Of a stretch of 64,000 nt of DNA, positions 12,301 through 22,825 are shown one piece after another. Numbering within the stretch: the first letter of the stretch is position 1; every line of letters begins with the position of its first letter. The notes beneath the pieces are model-generated. The model was not told the DNA's origin. It saw only the letters and a list, made by a program, of their open reading frames with translations, and searched no databases. The position numbers and the translations under genes are program-made. Source of the stretch: Sanghuangporus weigelae (taxonomy: Eukaryota; Basidiomycota; Agaricomycetes; Hymenochaetales; Hymenochaetaceae); contig CP137326.1 in assembly GCA_033182465.1 (NCBI GenBank), positions 1,116,001 through 1,180,000 of the forward strand, read 5' to 3'.

Positions 12301-14091
12301 CCGGAGGATGTTAGTTTGAAGAGGAAGACAAGCCTGAGGGCCGCACGCGTAGATCAATCCTATTATGGAAATGTTGTGGACCTTTCGGAGATGACAAAAA
12401 CTCTTGTTCGGATTTTGCCATTTTGCATCAGAAATACACTCCGCAAAGGTCTGGTCCCAAATGACTTATCTTGCTCCCCCTCGTCACGAGAGTCTTTGAT
12501 CGCTGATAGCTCAAAGCTGGTAACGGAACGGACAGCTTTGCTTTCCTTGCCACCATGGTGGACTTCGGAACTTACACGGGACCACCACATGATGCTAGGG
12601 TCAGTCTGCTCCAAAACATTATCCGCCCTATGAGTCTAAAGAAAATATCCGTGCGAGGCATATTCGTCAAAGTATAGCAGTGCAATCCGGAGAAACAATC
12701 TTATTGTAGATCTTTCATTTTTCTCTTCGGATATGCATACGGCATGTGTTTCCGATGGTCGAAGCAATATTGGTGAGCCAAGCCTTCATTCTGTTCGTAG
12801 CTTATTGAAGGGCGCATCAGAATGAAGTCTGCGCAGTGTCTGCGCCTCCTCGATCGCAGCGCCATTCTGTATTCAGTCGCTGAGTCAGTCAAGGCACGAC
12901 TGTATTTCGACTAGTAGTGAATGGGTAGAGTTGCCCACCTGACCTCGTGTTTGCTTACCTAGCCTCAGTGAGTTGAATGAAGGCGAGTTTTGGGTTTCAG
13001 TGGTCTATGTAGGTCTCTTTAGCATGTCCGAGAAAACCGAATGATCAGCGGGAAGAAGAGAAGATTGCGGTGTTCGTCGGTGATTGATTCTGCTCGTCCA
13101 ATACAGGTAAGTATCCATCCATTTCAATGTTCTTCAGGAAATCAAGCTCTAGGATATTGCAGGATGGGGAGAATCAATCATCACCGGTGTCGCAGAAGGT
13201 GCGGTTACGAAGTAGCACGCACTTCGTGTTTCCGATTCATTGCATAATATTGGGAAAACCTTGACTCGGGAAAGAACTGGCTGACCTCTATTTTGCATCT
13301 CAAATCGCATCTCTTGGAAGACGCGGACTGTGCTGAACTGAAATATCAAAATTTTCTAAGCGCTTGAAGAACTCTGTGAGAAATACTGCCTTGCTGAGAG
13401 CCGCCGACTGCAATTTGTAGAACACGCTTGATCTCTGAAGTTTCACGTCGTGTGATTTATTCTGTAACTGGACTGTCCAAAGTGAGCATGGCAAGACACG
13501 CTGAGTGGGCGTCTACTACTGTACCTAATTACTCCATTCGTATCGGCGTCACTTTTCTTGTGTGAGTCCGAATTGAAAAATCTTGCAATTTGGAAAACAG
13601 TAAGCGCTCATTGTGTTACTCCTGATTGCGTCTGTCGAGGCTAAAAGAATATCAGCGTGCTGGTGCAACTCATATCCAGTGGACGCTACGCAAAAAGAAA
13701 TATGTCAGATATATTAAACGAAAGAAAGGGCACAGAAAGTAAGAGTAATACGTAAATTGACTAGAGCATATTCTAACGGTGTGTGAATAAAAGTCGGAAA
13801 GCAGGTATGGAAGGATCCACATACAAGCAGTAGATAGCAATGTTAGCAGGTACAAATTGCATGACTGAAATACTATGATAAATTGTGGAAATAATGTATC
13901 AGGAAAAGAGAGAGCTGTTAGCATCAAGAGAGGATATAAGCACGTCAGTGGTTAGATTATAGCTCGATGTCTAGCCGATGGTAAGGACGTCGCCGAGCTT
14001 GTGTATGTCGGGCCATGTCAGCGGCTGTAAGCTGACGGGCTGTCATTCAGGCTAAGAGTCAGATTCACGACCAATTCTCGAGTACTGTGGC
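6301..14091. other. Gene-poor stretch, about 7.8 kb
   Basis: No frame here shows a recognisable domain, and I could not chain exons with matched splice sites. Open frames stay below about 155 codons. The longest (6552-6929 plus, 7280-7711 plus, 11474-11929 minus, 12208-12633 plus) have no family motif. Base composition looks mixed, with no long tandem repeats, no reverse-transcriptase or transposase motif and no obvious long terminal repeats. It could be an extended regulatory region, a place for long non-coding RNAs, or decayed sequence. The contrast with the gene spacing elsewhere in the window is clear. Confidence 0.5.
6552..6929 (+). CDS. Possible small hypothetical protein (125 aa)
   Basis: This single open frame starts at an ATG inside the gene-poor stretch and runs 125 codons. 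The product has several Cys residues and a mixed, non-repetitive composition, but no signal peptide, membrane segment or motif I can name. I list it only because it starts with ATG and is among the less biased frames in the region. It may well be chance. Confidence 0.12.
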   Translation: MISPSRKSIYNPTNIWHDITYDEVYSFIPSIPHNFPVFLVPMHIQSALLDKCLDDCLSYLPLIVQNFALTREDITVYSLSLLCCKTLPLDWACFESECIQAGRTMRDCDIPNPNGEKTLHSFLDR

Positions 14092-17014
14092 TCATCTACG
14101 CCTGCGTGTTACGTTCTCTTCGTGCCGAATGTACTCTGGTGAAGCTGGAGGTGATAGAGGAAGGACGTCGGGAACACGCCGAACGAGGAGCGGCATCTGA
14201 TTGCCTCGTTCGGGTTCTGACTTGACGCACGGACGTGTCACAACACTGCACATGCACAGGTCAGTAATCAGAGAGTATCTCGACAGACACAATCAATATT
14301 AGAGCATTCGCGGGGAGAAGCCGAAGCGAGACGTCCGTTGCGTGATGCTCGCGACGACCAACAGATGGACGCGAAGAACACATCCGCGAAAGAGATCCGA
14401 AACGTCATGAAACAGAAAAGGCACTTACTTGACCTTGCGCTCGATAACAAGCGATGGGTCTATGCCGAAGTCTAGATCCCGGAGCAGGACGTATAGGAAA
14501 ACTTTGATCCTGAAATAGTAATAGTCAATACGGTATTATAGTTGCAAGCAGACTAGACAGGTAAAGGAAGAGAAATCCATAAATCTTCAGGTGTAAGCAC
14601 AGAAAATGGAGCTATGTTGTCCGATACATGACCTGATACTCGTCGTTAGAGCGATCAGAAGCGACAGGAATCATCGTTCAAGGCTAATAAACATCTTGAC
14701 ATTAGCTTCGATGGCTACGTTCCGACGCGAACGACGCTGATGATCGCATACTAACCTGTTTGGCTTTATCCAAGAAGCCAAACTGGCGAAGAGATGGAAA
14801 TGAAGGACGCGAAGCGTCCCAGAAAAACAGTGTATATGCTCGGAAGCAACTCAGACGCCGCAATCAACAAGCTTCTGAGCCGAATTCGCTTAGTGGCAAA
14901 CAGCATTACACCACACCGAGAACAGACTTCATGACGGGCACGCAATGCTGACAAAGGAAATCATATCCAGGAAAGAAAATCAAGTACTCACTCAATTATG
15001 GCGAACTTGTAGCCAATGCACGAACGATTGCCGTTGACAACATTGCCATTCAAGAACGTCAGAATATTGGACCATAATCCTGGAATGGCGTTCGTAGACG
15101 GTGGCAAATTCATCCACCGTTCAGGCCTGACGGTCGACTTGAATGAGTATGGCATTCCCACCCGATATGTAATAAAGGCGCTTCCTGAAAAAGCCAACCT
15201 ACTTGAATTCAAGAGCATCCTCTCCCCACACCTCTTTCCGCCTGTTCACGGCCGCGATAGGAATGCTCACAATGTCTCCGCGTCGCACTCGCACGGTTGT
15301 GCTCACGCGACCATGTTTGTCTGTGACGCTTCCAGACAGAGGAATTTCATCCCAGCCACTCGGCGATTCGCACACCCGCATGGTGCTCGATACCGGTGCA
15401 TATAAGCGCAATCCTTCGCGTACGACACAGTCAAGGTATTCATGTCGCTGAAGCTGATCATCAAGATTAGTCGATGTTGGTAGAAGTACTTTTAAGGAAT
15501 CCCGGAGTCGAGCTTGGACGTCTCGATGAATCGCGAGGCCATACAAAATCCATACAAGAGCGGATGCTGTTGTCTCATGCCCTGCAGCCATAAACGTCGA
15601 TATCTGGCAGAGAATCTCCTGAGTAGACATTTGCTGCGCAGATGAAGTCGCCAAATTGGACCGAACTATGTGGTTTTCAATGAATTGCAGTGCATTACGG
15701 ACTGTAAGGCAGGAAACATACTGAGCACGCTAAGCAGGTCTTTTCCGATATCTAGCGGATCTCTTTTCGAGCTCGCTAAGGAAGACTCAGTGATTACGGC
15801 ACTCTTGCGCTCTGAAATGAGGCCTAATCCAATGTCACGGATTTTGGCTCGTGTCCGTGCTTCGACCTCGTTTTCTTCGCGCTGAACAAGCAAGAAACAT
15901 GTAAATACAAACATCTAGAAGGTTCAATAGAAACTCACGAAAATACGTAAGATTGGAAACCAAGCCTGCAGAATTGTCATGACACGGAATTTTCGTGCAG
16001 TGCTGAATACTGCTGCGAATGCTAAGGCAAGCTCGTTGGATTCATCCGTGAGAGAATTGAAGGCATATCCAAAACCTGCCAACAGAATCATGCTAAGCGA
16101 TGCGGCCAGTGATTGGTCATGCGGAGACAACTACCTGCTAATCCAATAACATCCAAGGTGGCGCGACCTAACCATGCCAACGCATCAATACGCATACACA
16201 CTTGTTCATCAGTCGCTTTCGAATAAGGTAACGGATCAGCACCCTCGTTGTCGTCTACAATCCGCAGCCAAATATCGCGGAGCTATCGCCGTGAAAAATG
16301 GACGTTTATAATTATTATTTTTGATTCCGTCAGAGGAATTATAGGGAAACAAAAGGCAAGACCAACGGACCTCGCTCGCTTTCTCCCAAAAGATTGGTAT
16401 GACAGCTCTGATGCTAGACGCAGAGAAAGCTGGCGAAATTATTTTCCGCTGCCGTCTGTGCTGCTCTCCTTCCGAAGTGAGCAGACCTGTCGGGATGAAA
16501 AAAATATTGTGAGTAAGAAAGCATCGAAGAACAAAGATCAGAGCTCGCCGTCATGTCCTGCGGCCATGCTTGCTAGACTGTCTCTCACGAAGTCAGGTTT
16601 TGGATATTCATACGCGTTGCCAAGTACGTGTGCGACTGCCCGCGGATCGGTGATCATGAGCCTGGCGCCCCCAAACAATCCATGGTAGATGAAAGCAGGG
16701 CCGTGTTCCTTCTCCCAAGTAGCGATGAGATTGTTGTTCTCCTGGTCATGCATGGCGGCAAGATTTCCCGTGAAGAATGAGGGAGATCGTGGACCACGAA
16801 GGCGGCGAAGCGGAGAGATCTGCTGGCGCACGATGATGCGGACGAGACCAGAGGCGGCGCATAGGAACAGAACAATAGGCGATAAGATGTACACCCAAGT
16901 TCTCGAGGACGGTGAGAAAGAGACCAGCCAAGCCAACAGAGCGAATGCGCCGCCATTGTCATTGACATAAGTTAAGTTTCGGGTGCCGCTAGCGACGTCC
17001 ACGACGTCAAGCAT
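14092..17014 (-). CDS. Cytochrome P450 monooxygenase
   Basis: A membrane-anchored haem monooxygenase of about 619 aa, in nine exons: 17014-16549, 16486-16371, 16282-16135, 16075-15939, 15881-15722, 15665-15203, 15126-14992, 14509-14429 and 14245-14092. All junctions keep frame. An N-terminal membrane anchor lies near residues 40-58. Visible motifs are the I-helix AGHETT (370-375), ExxR as EGLR (426-429), PERW (498-501) and the haem-ligand region ending RSCIG with Cys533. Between the Phe and Cys of the haem loop there are five more residues than in the generic FxxGxRxCxG pattern. The first intron appears to be GC-AG, and the intron before exon 8 is long (482 nt). Basidiomycete P450s serve secondary metabolism or breakdown of aromatics; the substrate cannot be read here. 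I chose ATG 17014 because the frame upstream offers no ATG. Confidence 0.9.
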
Positions 17015-17775
17015 AGTACAAGGGAAATATTTACTGCTGTCCTGCAGCGAACATCGAACAGAGGGCAGCAAGGGCGCGACGAGAAACGACGAGCGCGTGT
17101 CTGAGAGACCAGCTCTGAATTAAGTATGAGAGAGAAAGACCACATCTGTATGGCGAACAATGGTCGGCGATCCCGGCAACACCATGACTTCTCGAATTCT
17201 TCGAATCACACCGTTCCGGCACAATCCCAAATATTTGTCACCAAAATTACCTGTTATGGGTGTATCTCCTCTGCCACGTCAGGGAATTTGATGGGAAATC
17301 AGTGGCTCTACACATAGTCGGCCTATCGCCATCAGCTCTATCCGAGAACCCCGTCCAGTTTCCCACTTCGTGCTTTCATATCTCAAGATCACCAATCCTC
17401 TTCACTTGATCATTCGCCAGATACACGTTGCCGGCGTCGTCGGTCTGCTGAACAATTTGAGTTCATTGTCACTTTATTCGACGTCGACAGCATCTATTAC
17501 AATTTAAAAGATTACTTTCAACCACCATTGTTTCTGTCTGGAACAAATCGCCGAGTCCCGGCGTATCGACACACATGCGTATTCCTCTCAGATTTGGAAT
17601 TGCACATAAGAAGAGAACCAGACTGCTCCTTTTGACAAATAATTCAATACCAGGTACGCGAATACTAGAGATAGGGAAACAAGAGCGTGGTATCATCGAT
17701 TTTTGCCTGATATGCACACCAAGACGGCCGAGAACGCCGACACGCCAAGTAGGTGACCTCATGGCTCTACCAAAG
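17015..17775. other. Intergenic region between P450 and DUF6533 genes
   Basis: This 760-bp stretch holds the presumed P450 promoter and the 3' flank of the DUF6533 gene. The minus-strand frame at 17469-17810 overlaps the end of the DUF6533 frame and shows no domain. I see no RNA gene or repeat. Confidence 0.4.
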
Positions 17776-19509
17776 TCATTGGCGTCTAGAAAGAGAGAGT
17801 TCATGAGCAAGAGAAACTCTGATTGACGGACGACCAGCGTCCAGGAACTGCATAGACCTTACCTCTATCGGCCGCTCCTGTTCATCATCAAATTCAATGT
17901 CGGAAACATACCGTGGACTATAATTTGTCCCTTCATTTGCACCTCGTTCACCCGCCTCTTTAAGATTGATCAATAGCGTACTTCCAAGCAGGCACAAAAG
18001 GCTCGAACTTCCGAGCACGGCCATTATTCCGTTCCAAACAGGGCCTCTATGCAGATAGCATTTCAGGATGTTTGCGATACTGCATGTGATGGCACTGAAT
18101 AGAAAGTAAGAGATTGCTTTCTTTCATTCACAAAGGACATACACGGCGAAGTATATCATCTGATCTCGTACGAGGACTTTAACCAGTACAAATCCCCTAA
18201 AGCCTGCTGACATTCTCCAGTATTCTGCAGACTTGTACGAAGCGAGAGTTAGGAGAATAATCTGGAATGCAGCTGGTGCGATCCTGCTAATTGGAAGGCG
18301 ATTTCTGATAAGAGCCTATGCTTAATAGGTGAACATTCTTACCAATAGGCAGTCTCCAGCGTTTGTTGAGAGCATTTGCTCTGCTCGACACATGCTGTAC
18401 TTTCCGGGAGATGCTCTAGCAGGTCGATGATCAGCAAAACGAATTGAGTTTTGTATTCATACGGAACACCAACTCTGCACTTCGATTTCGGCCCTGACGG
18501 CCACAATCATGAAGGCTAGCCTCAGTGAAGCTTCTAAAGCTAAAAGAATCGAAAGAATTGAACGAATCCGAACATCTTTTCAAGGGACTAGGTAAAGTCT
18601 TTGAAAATGTTTATCACGACTAACGAACCTTGGTTAAAAAGCGCGACGACACGTATGAGGAGAATGTCTGCAAGGACAACAAGTCAATTACCAGCGTCAC
18701 AGGCACTGCGAAGGTCTTACAATCGATCGCAAGCACAGTAGCCCAATCTGTACCAGTCATTTCAATCAACTTGCTGATCGCAATCAAAAAGTTTTTGGGC
18801 TTACCTGCAATGCTGTGTATCCACGTTATTGAGGTGCCTATATTCAAACGTCAGGTCCTCGTCATTATTTCGCCCCTTCTGTATGAGATTCTTACAACTA
18901 AATAGAATGTAGGTGAGTATTATTCTCAGATTTACTCAAGCGGAAGACGAGTCTTACAGTGATGTAGGGACATTGAAGACGTGGACTAGTAAAGTAAAGC
19001 TGTCAAACGGCTGATATTTATGGAACTGGCCATGACCCACGTTGAATACTGATAAAGATAGAGACGAGCCCGACATAGCGATTCTGAATTTGTCATCATT
19101 TGGCGAACAAAATATGGAATCGAAGACAACGACTACTTACTAGGAAGAAAATGCTGCTGACGTCTCTCGACGGAGTGTGCTAGTTGAGAATGAGGGGTTA
19201 CAACAGGTGAGAGCGAACACAGTATGGGCTGTACCTACCCAGAAATATTTTATCTGGAGGGATAAGAATCCTCAGTAGTCCTGCAGAGCACTCAAAAAGT
19301 GATAAAGCTCACTTCTTTGTCAATAGTGGTGACTATCAGAAAGTTAGAGACCAAACAATTGAACAAAATGACTTGACTTAACTGGTATAGTAGAGTAGTA
19401 GCGAAGCAAGTGCAACTTTTGCGCAAAGTTCTATTTCAGCAGTTTCTACGGCTGCGGTAAAGTCGCTGGACGTGTCCGATAGGATATGAAGGGTTTGATA
19501 ATAAGACAT
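17776..19509 (-). CDS. DUF6533-type multi-pass membrane protein
   Basis: A basidiomycete-specific integral membrane protein family of unknown function, usually seven-helix-like. The first exons join in frame as ALASLLLYYT, then ITTIDKE, IKYFW, HTPSRDVSSIFFL and NRYVGLVSIF. This matches the DUF6533 layout of a first helix, an acidic-aromatic EV/IxYFW motif, then FFLNRY. Middle exons (about 18850-18460) contain helices such as IDCKTFAVPVTLVIDLLSL and AFMIVAVRAEIEV. Later exons carry YKSAEYWRMSAGFRGFVL and RDQMIYFAV. The last exon has GSSSLLCLLGSTLLINLKEA and a hydrophilic tail ending near 17776, all typical of the family's C-terminal half. The ATG at 19509 precedes the family start. Exact splice sites in the middle (about 19050-18600) and the last few residues are uncertain, and I cannot exclude a broken exon there. 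Confidence 0.65.
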
Positions 19510-20258
19510 GTTCGAAGTAAGCCCAGTGCAGATAGAGCTCAAGTGAGATTCAAAGTCGAAGATGGACGTTGGTGTAAACCAAAGTCGAGATTTATAGCAA
19601 GGAGGGATATAACGATGACAACGAGCGCGAGGCAAGTGAACCCCCATGAGAGCAAAACTCCGTACACGGAAACATTCTCGGAGCGTCGACACCATAGCCT
19701 ACTATGGACATTATCCGATGTCTATAGAGCGGCTGGTCAAGTGAAAATGTTTTCAAAGCAACGCGAGGTAATAGAACATAGAAGACGTGATACGCAGATG
19801 CGTTGGTCACGATAATTAGACTATAGAAAGGGAGCATCAACTATAAACACTGGCAACATCCGTACCTATCTAGGCTTGGCACTTGAGTAGGAAGAGCCCC
19901 TGGTGAAGCAAGCAGAAGAGAGAACTGATGAATTATGAGATTTTGATTCGAGTGATGAACTCACGTTCAAAGAAGGAAAGACCTCCAAAAGAAGGAAACC
20001 GAGAACGGGGCTTCGAAGGCAAACGAACGATGCAGAGGGTATTAGGTATTTGCATCCACATTCGCATTGGGCAGGTGGTATACACAAGATAAAGATAATC
20101 ATACAACAGAAGAGTTGATATCGCAAATACAGAATACGTGAGCCGTCAGTGTCGTCGCGCATTGCAGTCATCAAATTCGTAAAAGTCGTTACAAATAACC
20201 AAGCATCCCACATCTACCGGACAGCCCAATCATGTGATGAGGAAACTCCCTCGGTCCA
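19510..20258 (-). other. Unresolved stretch with a DUF6533-like fragment
   Basis: Between two minus-strand genes. On the minus strand at 20136-20074 one frame reads FAISTLLLYDYLYLV, which closely resembles the first helix of DUF6533 proteins (usually ending LLYDYLLT). An in-frame stop lies just upstream, and I cannot find the following W and FFLNRY motifs. At about 19660-19600 another frame gives a hydrophobic stretch (LALVVIVISLLAINL). This may be a decayed tandem copy of the neighbouring DUF6533 gene, or an extra gene whose exons I failed to join. Confidence 0.3.
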
Positions 20259-22675
20259 TCAAGCTTCAGTAGCCTTGACTTGTATCTCGTTCCAGAATGT
20301 ATCCCATTTCGCCTTCTCTTCACCCGTTCTTTGTTGGTCGCCCTCAATAATGGGTAATCCAGTGATCTCATCGTGCGAATCCATGACAATAGTTACATGC
20401 TCACGCTGAGCGCCCGAAGAATCTTGACGGGCAACTGGGGGAATAGGTGAGACTCCTCCATCGTACTGCGGCCCGTATGCGTCAGTTTGCGCTTTTGCTA
20501 TCCTCCCCAAAGCAGTAATGAGTGATGGTGTCATTGGGACCGCCCCAGAAGGTGAAGCTACCGCGTTCCCTGCAGTCTTCTGATGTGCCACGGCTCCCGC
20601 GCCATCTGCATGCAACGCACGTCTAAGAAACTCCGGCTTCCAGTCCGGAGTGTCGTATCTGTCTCGATTGCCACTTTCTGCGTATGCAGTAGTAACGTCT
20701 TCCTCTACATCTGAATACTCGGGAGCCTTGATCGGCGTTGCGGCTCTTGATACGCCTCCAAACGATGACTTCAACTTTTTAAGCCGAGCTTTCTCGGAAT
20801 CTACATTCAGTTCGTGCGCTGCATGTTTGTTGTCGCTATGCCCAGAACTTGATGACGGGTACGCGGTTGTCCCAGAAAGCGTCACGGTACTCGCTTTGGA
20901 GTTCACTCGTGTTAGTGGATGAACTTTCTTTAGACCGATAGGCTTCTTCAGCAAATCATCATCGCTAGAACCTTCGGAGTCTGATTCTGATGAAAATCCC
21001 TCTTTCGGCCTAAACTCGACTCGAGGACGTCGTTCATTCTCGGCAAGGCGGTGCCAACGGTGCTTTACTCTTGCACTTTTCGCTTTCTGTAAGTGCGTCG
21101 GTTGTCGACCAAGATCAAAAGCAGAGCTTTTGGAATTCTGCATGTGGCCTTCGGGAACATGTTTGAATCCGCCCTTCCGATGCGACTTTCCCTTTCGCAG
21201 AACTCCAGCACCATACGCTGGAGGGACTGTCTCCCAGCTGTAAGCGTTTGGTGACATTGATCTCTGCAGATCCTCTCGAGACAAGTGACCAACAGGTTTC
21301 GTGTCGGCCAGTGATCCTAGAATAGACGAATAATCGGCCTTGCTCGAGAAATCCTTATCACCCGGGAAAACAATTTCATGGGGTGAAGCTGGAGAGTAAG
21401 GTAGCAAGTGGAGAGCCCGAAGCAAGCGTTTCCATGGAGATTCTTGAGGGGAAAATTGTCCTGCACGGTCATGAGAATTCGGAAGCGTGGCGGAATATCC
21501 GGCAAGATACGCATCCCATTTCTAGAGCCTGTCAGCTCAATTCACCTTTAATGAAGGAACGGCAATACCTCTTCAGGATCTTCTCCGATCCACCTTCTTA
21601 ATGCCCAATCGGTGACGGCGCCGCTTGCCCAAAGGACACAGAATAATGCGTCGAAACCCTTCTCTCTTGCGGATCCCCAACCTGAGCCATTGGTCACCCA
21701 TAATCTCTCCCAAATATTTGCCCAAGAATAAGATAAGGGAGAACGAGTCAACAGAGCCACTCCCATGGTTGTCGAAAACGCTCCTGAGCATGAAGAGGAT
21801 ATGCGTGCCGTCCAGTGTGCCGGATTAGATTGAGCCAGTGATGGAAGCATCGACGGTATGATAACGGTGAGCGCCGTCAACGGAGTTAGAACAGACGTTA
21901 GAGCAACCCGTGAGGAAAGAGAAGGATGAATGATGATGCTGAGACCAAGGGACAGGGTAATCCTAAGAAATAAAGCATAAGTAAGTAAAAAAAGCTTTGT
22001 TCACCCGCGACTTACCCTCCAGATAATCCCAAGAATACTAAAGCGGCTATCCTCCACCGACCTCCGAGAGCAGTTGTAAGAAGAACCGAGAAGAGCCATG
22101 TCAAGAAAAATGCGATAGGACTGAGTGGACTTGACGTTGTTTTATTGAGTATCAGCAGGGTTAAAAAAGTGACGGTATGTACTAGACAGTGCTTCATTAG
22201 CAAAGTTACGAGTACTTCATGGTACCAGCGATACACTCACAGCCGAAGATGAAGCCAATAACCAGGCCTCCAATACCTCCCTCTAGTCGAAATGCCCATT
22301 TGACGGTGGATCTTCTCTTCTCCTCAAAGGCTCCAGGGAACGATTTGATCGTTTCAGAGCGAGGTGCAAATGTTCGAGTGCGATCCAAAGTGAGAAAGGT
22401 TCCAGAAAAGGCCAAAAGGACAGATAGTAACAAAAGCGGGAGAGAGTAAGCCAGAAGCAGAGATGTTGAGCCTTCCAGAATCGACGTAACTAACAGGAAA
22501 ACATAAAGCCTTTCGCCGCAGAAGTTCACCGAACTGAGCGGACTCACGTTGTACAACCATAGTGTGAGCGAGATAGGGGCGAGACCGATAGAGTGTAACA
22601 CCGAGAGAATTGATACAAAAAGTAACTACAATGTCATAGCAAAGCAAAAGAATGTACGGAAGGTGATATGTCCAT
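20259..22675 (-). CDS. Multi-pass membrane protein with long charged cytosolic-type tail
   Basis: I do not recognise a named function. The first exon is tiny (22675 to about 22658, MDISPS) and splices in frame to LLFVSILSVLHSIGL. Further exons carry helices: LAYSLPLLLLSVLLAFSGT, a Gly-rich one (GGIGGLVIGFIFG), LTLLILNKTT, FFLTWLFSVLLTTALGG and ITLSLGLSIIIHPSL. A cluster including WANIWERLWV and LRRWIGEDPEE follows. The last large exon (about 21520-20259) codes for some 400 hydrophilic residues rich in Ser, Lys and Asp, for example SESDSEGSSDDDLLKKP. The helix pattern slightly resembles DUF4203/TMEM198-like proteins, but this is a weak guess. It starts 150 bp from Rrp6 in head-to-head orientation. 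Confidence 0.65.
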
Positions 22676-22825
22676 TCAGATACGGATGAAAACGTCGTTC
22701 TTCGAAGACCTGGACGGCAGGGAAAAGGTAAGTAGATTGAGTCTGTATACAGAGAAACCCGTTATGTAATCTTTTTATGCGCGTGCCACTAGGCCCGCGC
22801 TCACACTGCCTAAAGGCCCTAAACT

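Noticed and set aside
17469-17810. 113-codon minus frame downstream of the DUF6533 gene
   Set aside because: Overlaps the DUF6533 3' end in a different frame and shows no domain; probably 3' UTR.
14092-22675. P450, DUF6533 and membrane protein genes as a secondary-metabolite cluster
   Set aside because: There is no backbone enzyme (PKS, NRPS, terpene synthase) nearby and the neighbours are housekeeping genes, so a cluster is not supported.
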